A stretch of DNA of 64,000 nucleotides from Niabella agricola (lineage in GTDB: Bacteria; Bacteroidota; Bacteroidia; Chitinophagales; Chitinophagaceae), in the NCBI RefSeq assembly GCF_021538615.1, contig NZ_JAJHIZ010000003.1, forward strand, positions 124,001 to 188,000. The letters run 5' to 3'. The translations under genes were made by a program, and so were the position numbers. This document shows, one piece after another, positions 35,384 through 44,147 of the stretch (positions within the stretch are counted from its first letter, which is position 1; each line of letters opens with the position of its first letter). A model generated the notes under the pieces. It searched no databases. It was given only the letters and a program-made list of their open reading frames with translations, and was not told the DNA's origin.

Positions 35384-35672
35384 TTACCGGATCCTGCTCG
35401 TACCGTTTCCGGTCATGTCGCGCGAAAAACGACAGCCACACACTTTTCGCAATACGCATAAAACAGGCTGCAAACCAACCAGAAAGATCGAATTAAAGCC
35501 AAGCCAATACAGCCAACGGTCATCGCGAGCGCGTAACCCGACAATCACCCACCAAGGTAGCAACACTTAACGCATAGGCCAAATAGCCAGCCCCAAAATA
35601 AAAGCCTGTTTCAAGCTCAAAGAGCTGTTTACAATCCGGAAAGGCCTGTGCATTTGCAATAAACCCGGCCAT
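35384..35672 (-). pseudogene. Possible decayed small membrane protein
   Basis: Two overlapping frames on the minus strand each encode part of one hydrophobic sequence. A frame from ATG 35672 to TGA 35520 ends FYFGAGYLAYALSVAT; an ATG at 35566 in a shifted frame then runs LPWWVIVGLRARDDRW and WLGFNSIFLVGLQPVL to 35384. Joined near 35560 they would give a protein with two or three membrane segments, about 95 residues. No family recognised. The right part of the gap, 35066-35383, shows no gene. Confidence 0.3.
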
Positions 35673-35742
35673 GAGATCCTTTCCAAACTGCCCGGCGGTT
35701 GTACTTCTTTAATGCAGGGAACAGCTATGTGCAACCATTTTC

Positions 35743-36300
35743 CTAAGATGATTTGCGCACATACTTCGTAAGAATTACAATAGTTTGTTCATTGATCTTT
35801 CCTTCAATTTGCTCCACATTACCGGGAACTAATCGTATTTTTCTAACAATTGTACCTTTGGGAGCCGAAAAATTTGTTCCTTTTACATTCAGGGCCTGTG
35901 TCAGCACAACGGTGTCGCCGGTGGTTAATTCGATACCGTTGCTATCCTTATGAAGTTCTTTTTTTTCAAAAGCCGTTAATGCCCAATGGATCACCTGTTC
36001 ATCCAATTCAACGGAAACGATGATGTCGCGCGCCCATTCCTCTTTTTGATGCCGGTGAAGAATCCGGTAGCTCAATGCTTGCACGCTGGGCTCAACATTC
36101 CAGATACTTCCCGCCAGGCACCGCCAGTAATTTTGTGCATGCTCACGTTGAAAGTGATCCAAACAATCATAACATAGGGCCACCTCATTCTCGATGGCAT
36201 CACTGCTTTTTGGGCTAACGGCGTAAGCAACGGTTGCAGCTCCATTATTACAAAGCTCACAGGTTCCCTCGCAGCGCGACTGTAATTTTGGGGTAATCAT
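35743..36300 (-). CDS. PhnA-like zinc-ribbon domain protein
   Basis: A 185-residue protein. A zinc-ribbon (CEGTCELCNNG, then CYDCLDHF) opens the N-terminal part and a small beta-rich PhnA-type domain (GIELTTGDTVVLTQALNVKGTNFSAPKGTIVRKIRLV) closes it. PhnA family proteins are small; the best-studied name, alkylphosphonate utilisation, is misleading for most. This one has an extra middle helix region (residues 50-105). No neighbour hints at phosphonate use. It precedes the methyltransferase gene by 58 bases. Confidence 0.75.
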   Translation of the reverse strand: MITPKLQSRCEGTCELCNNGAATVAYAVSPKSSDAIENEVALCYDCLDHFQREHAQNYWRCLAGSIWNVEPSVQALSYRILHRHQKEEWARDIIVSVELDEQVIHWALTAFEKKELHKDSNGIELTTGDTVVLTQALNVKGTNFSAPKGTIVRKIRLVPGNVEQIEGKINEQTIVILTKYVRKSS

Positions 36301-36357
36301 TGTACTTATTCGTTTTATTACTTATTCCGTTATGCCTTAACCGATACCAGGCGGTAT

Positions 36358-37008
36358 TTACCGTTCAGCTTTTATCCAGAATTTAAGCCGATTGCTTCTG
36401 GAACTTTCCACAACGTGATATCCCCGGGGCATTTCATCCTCAAGACTGTGAAACGTTGCAACGCGTGTACCAATCGGCTTTTGATTCAACTGATGGTACA
36501 GATAACGGTTGTAGTAGTTAAATAACTCAAGCGAATAATCGATACTATCATCAATTCGTTCCATTTGATCCAGGTTTTCATAAAAAGAATTGAAGAAATA
36601 AAAGTGATCGAAGTTTGTAAAATTTAATTGGGTAAAGTTGGCATGAATAAATGTTACGTTATTACCTCCTAATGCTTCTTTTGCTTTGTTCGCATGCGAC
36701 AGCAGGTATTTTCGTTGCTCTACGCCAAAAAAATGAGCCCTGGGTGCATAATAGCCCGCCGATAAACAATATTTTCCTACTCCGCAACCAATGTCGAGTA
36801 TCCGGGCATTGTCTTCTGCGGCCAGGAATTGAGTCGCCTTTACGGCAACTTCCAACGGCGTCCAGTGATACCGGTCCAGTGCCCGGATGGATGGAGGATA
36901 GAGTTTATTAAATGCATCGTCAGACTCAAAATAACCTGTAATAGCCTCCTGAAGAGGCTTCTTGCATTCCGTTTCCGTCATCAAATGCATTTCTTTATTG
37001 CCGGTCAT
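36358..37008 (-). CDS. Class I SAM-dependent methyltransferase
   Basis: A 216-residue methyltransferase with the SAM motif ILDIGCGVGKYCLSAG at about residues 80-95, post-I FFGVEQRKYLL, and motif around FIHANFTQLNF. The C-terminal region (FDHFYFFNSFYENL) is typical of a class I Rossmann enzyme, substrate unknown. Its first four bases overlap the stop of the GcvH-like gene upstream (37005-37008), so the two are coupled. The neighbouring H-like protein suggests they act on the same target. Confidence 0.88.
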   Translation of the reverse strand: MTGNKEMHLMTETECKKPLQEAITGYFESDDAFNKLYPPSIRALDRYHWTPLEVAVKATQFLAAEDNARILDIGCGVGKYCLSAGYYAPRAHFFGVEQRKYLLSHANKAKEALGGNNVTFIHANFTQLNFTNFDHFYFFNSFYENLDQMERIDDSIDYSLELFNYYNRYLYHQLNQKPIGTRVATFHSLEDEMPRGYHVVESSRSNRLKFWIKAER

Positions 37009-37397
37009 ACAGATCTTCTTTTATATTTTTGACTGTACGCGCTTTCCGGTAACAACCTCGTATTATGTTCTTTCTCCCAGGGCGTTATTACTGCAATCCA
37101 GCCCTCGCTTTCAGGGGTGTTTAATAACTGCGCACCATCGAGTGTCTCATTTACTTTAACAATATACCCATCCACCGGCATATGTGCCGTTATCTGGTAA
37201 TCATTACAGATAATGACCGCCAGCGGTTCTCCTTCCCGCCTGAAACCTGTAAAAGGTTTTACGAATGAAATTTTATCTATTTTCCGGATTCCGATCAATT
37301 TAAACCAGCTGACACCTGTTGTCAGGTGGGTTTCATAGAAATCGACCCATTCGTGATCCCGGGTATACCTGCGTTCTTTAACTACATTATCCTCCAT
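37005..37397 (-). CDS. GcvH-like protein without the lipoyl lysine
   Basis: A GcvH-like fold: YTRDHEWVDF at the N-terminus matches the canonical YTKEHEW start, and HMPVDGYIVKVNETL matches APVSGEIVxVN. I start at ATG 37397 (130 residues); a TTG at 37436 would add 13. In E. coli GcvH the lipoylated Lys sits in ESVKAAS; the matching stretch here is ICNDYQITA, with Asp in the Lys column and no Lys anywhere between GEPLAV and MPVDG. So it cannot be a normal lipoyl carrier. It is coupled to a methyltransferase. Role unknown; possibly a structural or ligand-binding homologue. Confidence 0.78.
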   Translation of the reverse strand: MEDNVVKERRYTRDHEWVDFYETHLTTGVSWFKLIGIRKIDKISFVKPFTGFRREGEPLAVIICNDYQITAHMPVDGYIVKVNETLDGAQLLNTPESEGWIAVITPWEKEHNTRLLPESAYSQKYKRRSV

Positions 37398-37458
37398 ATC
37401 TTCAAGCTGCCAAAGATCGGGGATGAGCGCCTCCAAATAAATGTTTTTTCTTAGTTAA

Positions 37459-37480
37459 AAAACTGCGATTTATCAGTTTT
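37459..37480. promoter_or_regulatory. Palindromic operator candidate
   Basis: AAAACTG (37459-37465) and CAGTTTT (37474-37480) form a 7-bp perfect inverted repeat with an eight-base spacer, in the middle of the short region between the GcvH-like/methyltransferase operon and the divergent CRP/FNR-type gene. CRP-type factors bind such symmetric sites, so it is a good candidate for autoregulation and shared control. No binding data. Confidence 0.6.
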
Positions 37481-37489
37481 AAAATCAAC

Positions 37490-37497
37490 TAAATTTG
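37490..37497 (+). promoter_or_regulatory. Candidate -7 element for the CRP/FNR gene
   Basis: TAAATTTG fits the Bacteroidota consensus TAnnTTTG. It ends four bases before the GTG start at 37502, so the transcript may start at or near the start codon, giving a leaderless or nearly leaderless mRNA. No good -33 TTTG was found upstream. Confidence 0.5.
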
Positions 37498-37501
37498 CGT
37501 T

Positions 37502-38209
37502 GTGAGTATAAAGGGCGTTTTTCCAATAGAACAATGGAATTTCGGAAGTAATTCGATCTTTTCCGGTTTGTGTTTAGACGACCTGGACCTCTTGATGAGG
37601 CACCAGCTGGAACAAGTTTATAAAAAAGGAGAAATCATTTTCAGAGAAGGCATGCTTGCGCAGGGGATTTTTTATATTATGAACGGGGTGGTGAAAAAGT
37701 TTAAGGGGAATAACCATAACAAAGAACAAATCTTTTACGTTGCTAATGCCGGGGAACTGATTGGGTATCATTCTGTACTTTCCGGGGACCGTTATTTCGA
37801 TTCTGCGGCGGCCCTGGAAGAAAGCAAAATTATTTTTATACCGAAGGAAGATTTTCTAAATACGTTGCAATCTTCGAAAGATCTGAGTGGCAGATTATTG
37901 AAAATCCTTAGCCATGAGTTCGCGGTACTCGTAAACGGGTTAAGCCTCATTAGCCAAAAACCGGTCAGAGAACGCCTTGCGCTTCAACTGATCGTATTGC
38001 GGGAAAAATACAAAGTGGATTTTCAGCCCGGCATGCCGGTAGTCATTAATATGAGCCGTGAAGACCTTGCAAACCTCGTTGGCACCGCCACGGAGAACGC
38101 TATACGGATATTAACCGAATTTAAAGAAGAAGGGATTCTTGAAACAACAGGCCGGAAAATATTTATTCACGATGTGGCCAAATTAATCAAGATTGCGGAT
38201 TACAAATAA
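37502..38209 (+). CDS. CRP/FNR-family transcription regulator
   Basis: A 235-residue regulator with a GTG start. The cNMP-binding-type barrel spans about 20-150 (YKKGEIIFREGMLAQGIFYIMNG, AGELIGYHSVLSG). A winged helix-turn-helix follows (MSREDLANLVGTATENAIRILTEFKEEGI). No Fe-S cysteine set, so not classic FNR; the effector is unknown. It is transcribed away from the GcvH-like/methyltransferase pair across a 104-base region with a palindrome, so it likely controls both. Next ATG in frame is inside the barrel, so GTG is the only sensible start. Confidence 0.9.
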   Translation: MSIKGVFPIEQWNFGSNSIFSGLCLDDLDLLMRHQLEQVYKKGEIIFREGMLAQGIFYIMNGVVKKFKGNNHNKEQIFYVANAGELIGYHSVLSGDRYFDSAAALEESKIIFIPKEDFLNTLQSSKDLSGRLLKILSHEFAVLVNGLSLISQKPVRERLALQLIVLREKYKVDFQPGMPVVINMSREDLANLVGTATENAIRILTEFKEEGILETTGRKIFIHDVAKLIKIADYK

Positions 38210-38433
38210 TGAACGTCCCATATTTTAACGAAGTGCTCAAATACCAGAACCTTACCGGCCTTATAACAACGGCAATCGTCTCCTTGTAAAAACAGCAATA
38301 ACGAACAAGATGGCAATGATGGTATTATCCTTTGGCAAAAGCCGTGGGATCGGTTTTCCGCAGGCCTGAGCGGATCTTTTATATGCCTCTAACTGGCAAG
38401 GCTTTTGTTTAGCATTTAATAAAACATGCGATC

Positions 38434-38631
38434 ATGGCAAAGTATTCGAAAAAAGCAGGTGATAAAGTTGAAAAAACCATGCATGAAATGAAAAAAGGCG
38501 AACTGAAAAGCGGCAGCGGCAAAAAAGTAACCAGTCGCAGACAGGCCATTGCCATTGGTTTGTCGGAAGCCCGGAAAGAAGGCGCGAAGGTTCCGAAAAA
38601 AGCCAGCAGCAAAAAGACTCAAAAAGCCTGA
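38434..38631 (+). CDS. DUF6496 small basic protein
   Basis: A 65-residue, Lys-rich protein: KKAGDKVEKTMHEMKKGELKSGSGKKVTSRRQAIAIGLSEARKEGAKVP. This matches the DUF6496/DUF3008-type small basic stress proteins, in which the segment VTSRKQAIAIGLSEAR is conserved. Often found near other stress genes. It is tail-to-tail with the iron-permease family gene at 38636 with four bases between stops. A longer minus-strand frame (38416-38817) over it is not credible. Confidence 0.85.
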   Translation: MAKYSKKAGDKVEKTMHEMKKGELKSGSGKKVTSRRQAIAIGLSEARKEGAKVPKKASSKKTQKA

Positions 38632-38635
38632 TGAC

Positions 38636-39115
38636 CTACTGTGCTTCCGGCTGCTGTTCCCCGGCTCCGGTTTTTGAAGCCGTACCGGTTTCCTGTACCT
38701 GAGCCGAAGTACCCGCTGATGACGCATTGTGCCGGCTCCTGTGCTCATTGATTTTACCCGATAGCCGTTGATAGTACCGGTGTAATACTTCCAGCTCATC
38801 CTCTGTAAGATCCTCAACGTTTACCATACGGTTGCTGGCTTCCTTGCTGGCCGCAATCAATTCATCCAGCTTCAGCTGCGTAGCCCTTGAATCTTTATTC
38901 TGTGTCTTTTGGATCAGGAACACCATCAGGAACGTGATAATGGTTGTACCCGTATTGATCACCAGTTGCCAGGTGTCGGAGTAATGAAACACCGGTCCCA
39001 ATACCAGCCAGGTCAATACCGTGGCAAAGGCAAAGCCAAATGCCGCAAAACTTCCGGCCCAATAAGTAATGCGGGCTGCAAGCTGTTCAAAAAAATTAAT
39101 TTTCTTTTTTTTCAT
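38636..39115 (-). CDS. Low-affinity iron permease family membrane protein
   Basis: A 159-residue protein with two transmembrane helices. The ATG at 39115 gives MKKKKINFFEQLAARITYWAG, as usual for the family. Hallmark segments are FAFATVLTWLVLGPVFHYSDTWQLVINTGTTIITFLMVFLIQKTQNKDSRA, and QLKLDELIAAS. The family name (Fet4-like) rests on distant similarity to yeast; bacterial members are unproven iron carriers. The C-terminal 35 residues are low-complexity Ser/Gly/Gln rich. Confidence 0.85.
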   Translation of the reverse strand: MKKKKINFFEQLAARITYWAGSFAAFGFAFATVLTWLVLGPVFHYSDTWQLVINTGTTIITFLMVFLIQKTQNKDSRATQLKLDELIAASKEASNRMVNVEDLTEDELEVLHRYYQRLSGKINEHRSRHNASSAGTSAQVQETGTASKTGAGEQQPEAQ

Positions 39116-39235
39116 GATCCTGTTTTTACTGTATATATGTCCGTTAACTACGTCTGCCATGCATGCGTTTTATGCATCATGTTGCGGCGCCTCCAAAAGA
39201 ACAGAAACGTTTTAACGAACACCAAATGTTCCAGT

Positions 39236-39736
39236 CTATGCAGGCTTATCCGGGAGCAACGCATCGATGATCATTTTTGCGGTGTAGGAAATTGTTTGAA
39301 GAATGATCGCCTCGGGTGATCCGGCAAATACCATTCGCTCCGAAAAGATCCTGTTCCCGGTCTTCATTCCATAAACAAACATTGTACCGACCGGTTTCTC
39401 AGGGGACTCACTACCCCCCGGAGCGGTGAGCCCGGTAACGCCTACATGAATGTCCGCAGGGATCAGCGGTACTAATCCCCGGGTTATGGCTTCGGTTACC
39501 GCCTCAGACTCGGGCGTATACGCTTCCACAAGCTTCCCTGGCACATTTAATACAGTTTCCTTCAGGGATGCATCATAACAGACAAACCCTCCCTTTAAAA
39601 ATTTACCGGCATCCGGCAACAGGGCAAATTCCGCGGTGAGTCGCCCTGCGGTAGCGCTTTCAGCAAATGCGATCGTAAGCTTCCGTTGCAGGAGCCAGTT
39701 TCCACATTCATTAAGATACTGATCCGTCATAGACAA
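39236..39736 (-). CDS. PncC / CinA C-terminal amidohydrolase
   Basis: A 166-residue protein equal to the CinA C-terminal domain alone. Visible motifs are FAESATAGRLTAEFALLPDAGKFLKGGFVCYD, PESEAVTEAITRGL, and DIHVGVTGLTAPGGSESPEKPVGTMFVYG. PncC deamidates nicotinamide mononucleotide to nicotinate mononucleotide in NAD recycling. Free-standing versions occur in many bacteria. In this window it belongs to the maintenance block with Ku/LigD, though that is only position. Confidence 0.9.
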   Translation of the reverse strand: MSMTDQYLNECGNWLLQRKLTIAFAESATAGRLTAEFALLPDAGKFLKGGFVCYDASLKETVLNVPGKLVEAYTPESEAVTEAITRGLVPLIPADIHVGVTGLTAPGGSESPEKPVGTMFVYGMKTGNRIFSERMVFAGSPEAIILQTISYTAKMIIDALLPDKPA

Positions 39737-39868
39737 AAATTTTAAAACAGCAGGAGTCTAATCCCGGTTTGGCTTGATTTTTTTCCTGTTTTATGCATAC
39801 AATAAACAATTATAAACATTCAATGCATATCGTATGCTGCGTATTTAAAACCACAAAAAACAACAACT

Positions 39869-40444
39869 ATGACACAAACAAAATCAGGAAGGACCATGTC
39901 CACCGGGAAACGTCCGGAGCAACAATCTGCAAATAACGCTCCTGAAATGCAACACAGCGAATTTCACCGGTTCTTTGTAGACGAGCTCAAAGATATTTAC
40001 TGGGCTGAAAAACATTTGGCAAAATCGCTCCCAAAAATGCAGAAAGCCAGCAATAGTGAGGATCTGGCTGCTGCGTTTGAGAAGCATACAAGGGAAACAG
40101 AAACACATGTAACCACACTTGAAAAAGTTTTCGGGCTCCTGAATGAAAAAGCCAGCGCACAAAAATGCGAGGCCATGCAGGGGCTTCTGGAGGAAGCAGA
40201 GGCGGTCATTTCCGATACCGAAAGCGATACCTTTACCAGGGATGCAGGGCTCATCCTGGCCGCACAGAAAGTAGAGCACTATGAAATTGCTACTTATGGC
40301 ACCCTGCATGCTTTTGCAGCGCAAATGGGACACACAGCGGTTGCGAAATTGCTGCAACAAACACTAGACAGTGAAAAAGCAACCGATGTGGCGCTAACCA
40401 GTATCGCCGAAAGTTTTGTAAATGAACAGGCCGTGGCTGAATAA
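39869..40444 (+). CDS. DUF892 (YciE/YciF) ferritin-like protein
   Basis: A 191-residue helical-bundle protein of the DUF892 family: FHRFFVDELKDIYWAEKHLAKSLPKMQKASNSEDLAAAFEKHTRETETHV, and later ISDTESDTFTRDAGLILAAQKVEHYEIATYGTLHAFA. The Glu/His pattern matches a di-iron ferritin-like site. Family members are induced by osmotic or oxidative stress in E. coli relatives. N-terminal 25 residues are a polar extension. A good terminator follows at 40477-40520. Confidence 0.92.
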   Translation: MTQTKSGRTMSTGKRPEQQSANNAPEMQHSEFHRFFVDELKDIYWAEKHLAKSLPKMQKASNSEDLAAAFEKHTRETETHVTTLEKVFGLLNEKASAQKCEAMQGLLEEAEAVISDTESDTFTRDAGLILAAQKVEHYEIATYGTLHAFAAQMGHTAVAKLLQQTLDSEKATDVALTSIAESFVNEQAVAE

Positions 40445-40476
40445 AGCTACCGCGCCCCAGCTGTGATTCCAAAAAT

Positions 40477-40520
40477 GGCTGTGTCAGGCTCCGGCTGACG
40501 GTTTTTGACACAGCCGTTTT
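40477..40520 (+). terminator. Intrinsic terminator after the DUF892 gene
   Basis: GGCTGTGTCA (40477-40486) pairs with TGACACAGCC (40506-40515), 10-bp stem, followed by G and TTTT. It lies 33 bases after the stop at 40444 and matches a rho-independent terminator. Confidence 0.85.
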
Positions 40521-40701
40521 AATTTCAGGAACCGCTACGCCGCATGCGGAAAAACGAACACAATACTGTAGAAATAATTCCTCAAATTACCGGATGTGCA
40601 TGGTTTTTGATACTTTAGCCATGCAGACATTCCGGGGCATCCTGTTTCAGTAAAAAGAACCACGGAACACTTCCTATACTGAACATTAAACCATTTAACA
40701 A

Positions 40702-41478
40702 ATGAAAGCGATATGGACCGGCGCCATTGGTTTTGGCCTTGTAAACATTCCTGTAAAAATGTATGCTGCTACGGAAGAAAGCAGCCTGGATCTCGACATG
40801 CTGGATAAAAAAGACCTCAGCAATATCCGTTTTAAACGAGTAAATGAGCATACCGGTAAAGAAGTAGACTGGGAAAACATTGTAAAAGCCTACGATTATG
40901 AAGGCAAATACATTGTACTGGATAAGGCTGATTTTGAAAAGGCCATGCCGGAGAAAACCAAATTGCTGACGATTGATCAGTTTGTAAAAGCAGAAGAGAT
41001 CGATAGTATTCTTTATGAAGCTCCTTACTACCTGGAGCCGCAGAAAGGCGGAGAAGCTGCATATGGCCTTTTAACTGAAGCATTAAAGAAAACAGGAATG
41101 GCCGGTGTGGGCACTTTTGTATTGCGCAATAAAGAGGCCCTGGGAGTGTTGCGTTTTTATGAAGACCTGCTGCTTTTTCAACGCATCCGGTATGCACAGG
41201 AAGTAAGAGACAGCAAGGAATTAAATATCCCGAAGCGAACGATCAAACCATCGGAACTCAAAATGGCTACGGCATTGATCAGCCAGCTATCCCAATCATT
41301 TGATATCAGCGCTTATAAGGATCATTATACCGATGAACTGCTGAAGATCATCCGTTCCAAGGCAAAGGGCAAAAAAATAACCAAGCCCAAAATGAAAGTG
41401 GTTTACAACAAATCCAAAGATCTTATGGAGCAATTAAAAGCCAGTCTTGCTGCCTCAAAAACAAAAAAGGTTTCATAA
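40702..41478 (+). CDS. ku: Ku DNA-end-binding protein
   Basis: A 258-residue bacterial Ku: MKAIWTGAIGFGLVNIPVKMYAATEE at the start, IRFKRVNEHTGKEVDWENIVKAYDYEGKYIVL, the core barrel with IDSILYEAPYYLEPQ, and C-terminal HYTDELLKIIRSKAKGK. It binds double-strand ends and recruits LigD in bacterial NHEJ. LigD starts 34 bases downstream, the usual operon. A -7-like TACTTTAG lies at about 40611-40618. Confidence 0.95.
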   Translation: MKAIWTGAIGFGLVNIPVKMYAATEESSLDLDMLDKKDLSNIRFKRVNEHTGKEVDWENIVKAYDYEGKYIVLDKADFEKAMPEKTKLLTIDQFVKAEEIDSILYEAPYYLEPQKGGEAAYGLLTEALKKTGMAGVGTFVLRNKEALGVLRFYEDLLLFQRIRYAQEVRDSKELNIPKRTIKPSELKMATALISQLSQSFDISAYKDHYTDELLKIIRSKAKGKKITKPKMKVVYNKSKDLMEQLKASLAASKTKKVS

Positions 41479-41511
41479 ATCTTTTTACAAAACGTCAAAC
41501 GTTCACCAGTC

Positions 41512-44064
41512 TTGGCCACATTAAAAAAATACCAGCAGAAACGGGATTTTAAAGAAACCCCGGAACCCAGGGGAACGTCAGCCACCTCGGAAAAACGGGC
41601 GCTGCATTTCGTTATACAGCGGCATGCTGCCAGCCGCCTGCATTACGATTTCCGGTTGGAAATGGATGGTGTACTAAAGAGTTGGGCGGTTCCGAAAGGG
41701 CCGTCACTTAACCCCACCGACAAACGGCTGGCCATGATGGTGGAAGACCATCCTTACGACTATCAGTACTTTGAAGGCACCATTCCGGAAGGCAACTATG
41801 GTGCAGGGGAAGTAGAAATCTGGGATAAGGGCACATACGAAGCCCTGGAAAAACAGCCCCGGAAAAAGGAAGAAACGGTTTTATTGCAAGCCTTAAAAAA
41901 CGGCTCCCTGAAATTCATCCTGCACGGCCAAAAGCTAAAAGGCGAATTTGCGCTGGTACGAATGAAAAATAACCAGGAAGATAATGCCTGGCTTCTGCTG
42001 AAACACAGGGATGCCTATGCTGTTGACACGCCTTATGATGCCGAGGCGCATGTAAAAAAAAAATCAAAAGTAACCACCGCGGTCCTCGAGAAAAAGGCCA
42101 AAAAAAATAAGACCATCGCTTCTGCCACCTCCGGGAAACGGCCGGCAGCAGCAACCAACCCAAAAAAATACAGCCGCTTCATAAAACCCATGTTGGCGAC
42201 CCTGTCTTCCCGGCCATTTAATGATAAGGACTGGATCTTTGAAATAAAATGGGATGGATACCGTGCTATTGCCGAAACCGGGAAAGAGTTCCGGTTCTAT
42301 TCCCGCAACGGGCTCAACTTTTCGGGAAGGTACCCCGTTCTTGCAGAAGCGTTGCAGCAGCAGGAACAGGACATGATTATAGACGGGGAAATAGTTGCTT
42401 ACAATGATGCCGGGCTTCCCGATTTCCAGACCCTGCAATACTACGGAGAACACCCCGATGTTCCGATCATCTACCATGTATTTGACCTGCTTTATCTGAA
42501 CGGGCACCGCACAGAGGAACTGCCGCTGCTGCAGCGGAAAGAACTCCTCAAGCAGGCGCTGGTAGAAAACGATTGGGTACGCTATTGCGATCATATCATG
42601 GCAGAGGGCGTCCCATTCTTTAAAATGATTCAAAAGAAAAATCTTGAAGGGATGATCGCCAAACGGTCAGACAGCCATTATGCCGAAGGGAAAAGAAGTG
42701 CTGCATGGCTCAAGATTAAGCATCATCATACCGAAGAAGTGGTGATTGCCGGTTATACCGCTCCAAGAGGTTCCAGAAAAAAATTCGGCGCATTGATCCT
42801 TGGAAGGTACCAGGATGGAAAGCTTGTATATGCCGGCCATACGGGCACGGGTTTTAACGCCCATTCCCTGAAAGCGCTCTACGAAGCCATGCAGCCGCTT
42901 GTAGTGCAACAATCTCCTTTTGAACAACCACCAAAGACCAATATGCCTGCAGTTTGGGTGCGTCCCAAACTGGTTTGTACGATTAAATTCTCCGAGCTCA
43001 CCAAAGAACATATTTTCCGCCAGCCGGTGTTCCAGGGTCTCCGGGAAGACAAAGCGGCAACAGAAGTGGTGATTCCTGAAAACGAAAATACCATGACAGA
43101 TAAAACAACGGTTAAGAAAAAGCCGGCATCCTCAAGGGCTGTTGCTTCCGGGGAAAAAGAAACGATTATAAAAGCCAACGGCAAAGCCGTAAAACTCTCC
43201 AACCCGCAAAAAGTGTACTGGCCGGAAGAAGGCTATACAAAGAGCGACCTGGTCGATTATTACAACCGGATTGCGCCGTTCATACTTCCCTATCTTAAAG
43301 ATCGCCCCGAAAGCCTGAACCGTTTCCCGGACGGTATTTTGGGGGAAAGCTTTTATCAAAAAGACGCCGGGGCCGCGGTGCCCGGCTGGATCACAACCGT
43401 TCCCATCTATTCGGAAAGCAACCATAAAGAAATCAATTATGTGGTATGCAATGACCGGGCCTCAATGCTTTACCTGGCCAACCTGGGTTGTATTGAGCTG
43501 AACCCCTGGAACAGTACCACCAAAAAGCCAAACGCGCCTACATATATGATCATGGACATTGACCCTTCTGAAAAAAACACTTTTGAACAGGTAATTGAAG
43601 CCACCCTTGCAGTGAAACAGGTACTGGATGATTGCGGAGCGATTTCTTTTTGCAAGACCTCCGGTTCCACCGGTCTGCATGTATACATTCCAATGGGCAA
43701 TCAATACGAGTACGAACAGGTAAAAGATTTTGCACACCTCATTGCTATGCAGGTAACAGGCCTGCTGCCGGAAACCACAACCCTGGAGCGAAACCTGAAA
43801 AAAAGAGGCAATAAAAAAATATATATCGACTACCTGCAAAACCGGAGGGGTCAAACCGTTGCCTGTGCCTACAGCGTGCGGCCAAGGCCGGGGGCCACTG
43901 TATCGACCCCATTGCGCTGGGAAGAGGTAAGGCCAGGGCTGGATCCGCGCCGGTTTACAATAAAAAACATACACCGGCGCCTGGAACAGAACGGCGACCT
44001 GTTCCGCCCTGTTTTGGGCAAGGGCATCAACATGCTGCAATGCATCAAAAAGCTTTCGGGTTAA
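41512..44064 (+). CDS. ligD: Three-domain DNA ligase D
   Basis: An 850-residue LigD with TTG start (LKKYQQKRDFKETPEP is the normal beginning). Order is phosphoesterase, ligase, polymerase. PE at about 1-160 with RHAASRLHYDFRLEMDGVLKSWAVPKG. Ligase at about 220-500 with the nucleotidylated Lys in FEIKWDGYRA, and DGEIVA. Polymerase at about 570-840 with KVYWPEEGYTKSDLVDYYN and the metal-binding DID in MIMDIDPSE. It repairs ends with Ku. Ku lies 34 bases upstream. Complete length. Confidence 0.95.
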   Translation: MATLKKYQQKRDFKETPEPRGTSATSEKRALHFVIQRHAASRLHYDFRLEMDGVLKSWAVPKGPSLNPTDKRLAMMVEDHPYDYQYFEGTIPEGNYGAGEVEIWDKGTYEALEKQPRKKEETVLLQALKNGSLKFILHGQKLKGEFALVRMKNNQEDNAWLLLKHRDAYAVDTPYDAEAHVKKKSKVTTAVLEKKAKKNKTIASATSGKRPAAATNPKKYSRFIKPMLATLSSRPFNDKDWIFEIKWDGYRAIAETGKEFRFYSRNGLNFSGRYPVLAEALQQQEQDMIIDGEIVAYNDAGLPDFQTLQYYGEHPDVPIIYHVFDLLYLNGHRTEELPLLQRKELLKQALVENDWVRYCDHIMAEGVPFFKMIQKKNLEGMIAKRSDSHYAEGKRSAAWLKIKHHHTEEVVIAGYTAPRGSRKKFGALILGRYQDGKLVYAGHTGTGFNAHSLKALYEAMQPLVVQQSPFEQPPKTNMPAVWVRPKLVCTIKFSELTKEHIFRQPVFQGLREDKAATEVVIPENENTMTDKTTVKKKPASSRAVASGEKETIIKANGKAVKLSNPQKVYWPEEGYTKSDLVDYYNRIAPFILPYLKDRPESLNRFPDGILGESFYQKDAGAAVPGWITTVPIYSESNHKEINYVVCNDRASMLYLANLGCIELNPWNSTTKKPNAPTYMIMDIDPSEKNTFEQVIEATLAVKQVLDDCGAISFCKTSGSTGLHVYIPMGNQYEYEQVKDFAHLIAMQVTGLLPETTTLERNLKKRGNKKIYIDYLQNRRGQTVACAYSVRPRPGATVSTPLRWEEVRPGLDPRRFTIKNIHRRLEQNGDLFRPVLGKGINMLQCIKKLSG

Positions 44065-44147
44065 AAACGGGGCAGTTCTAAATTTGGCGCAATACTTGAA
44101 AATCTTAATGAAGGGGCTATTCCTTCTTACCATTCTAAAGAAACGCC

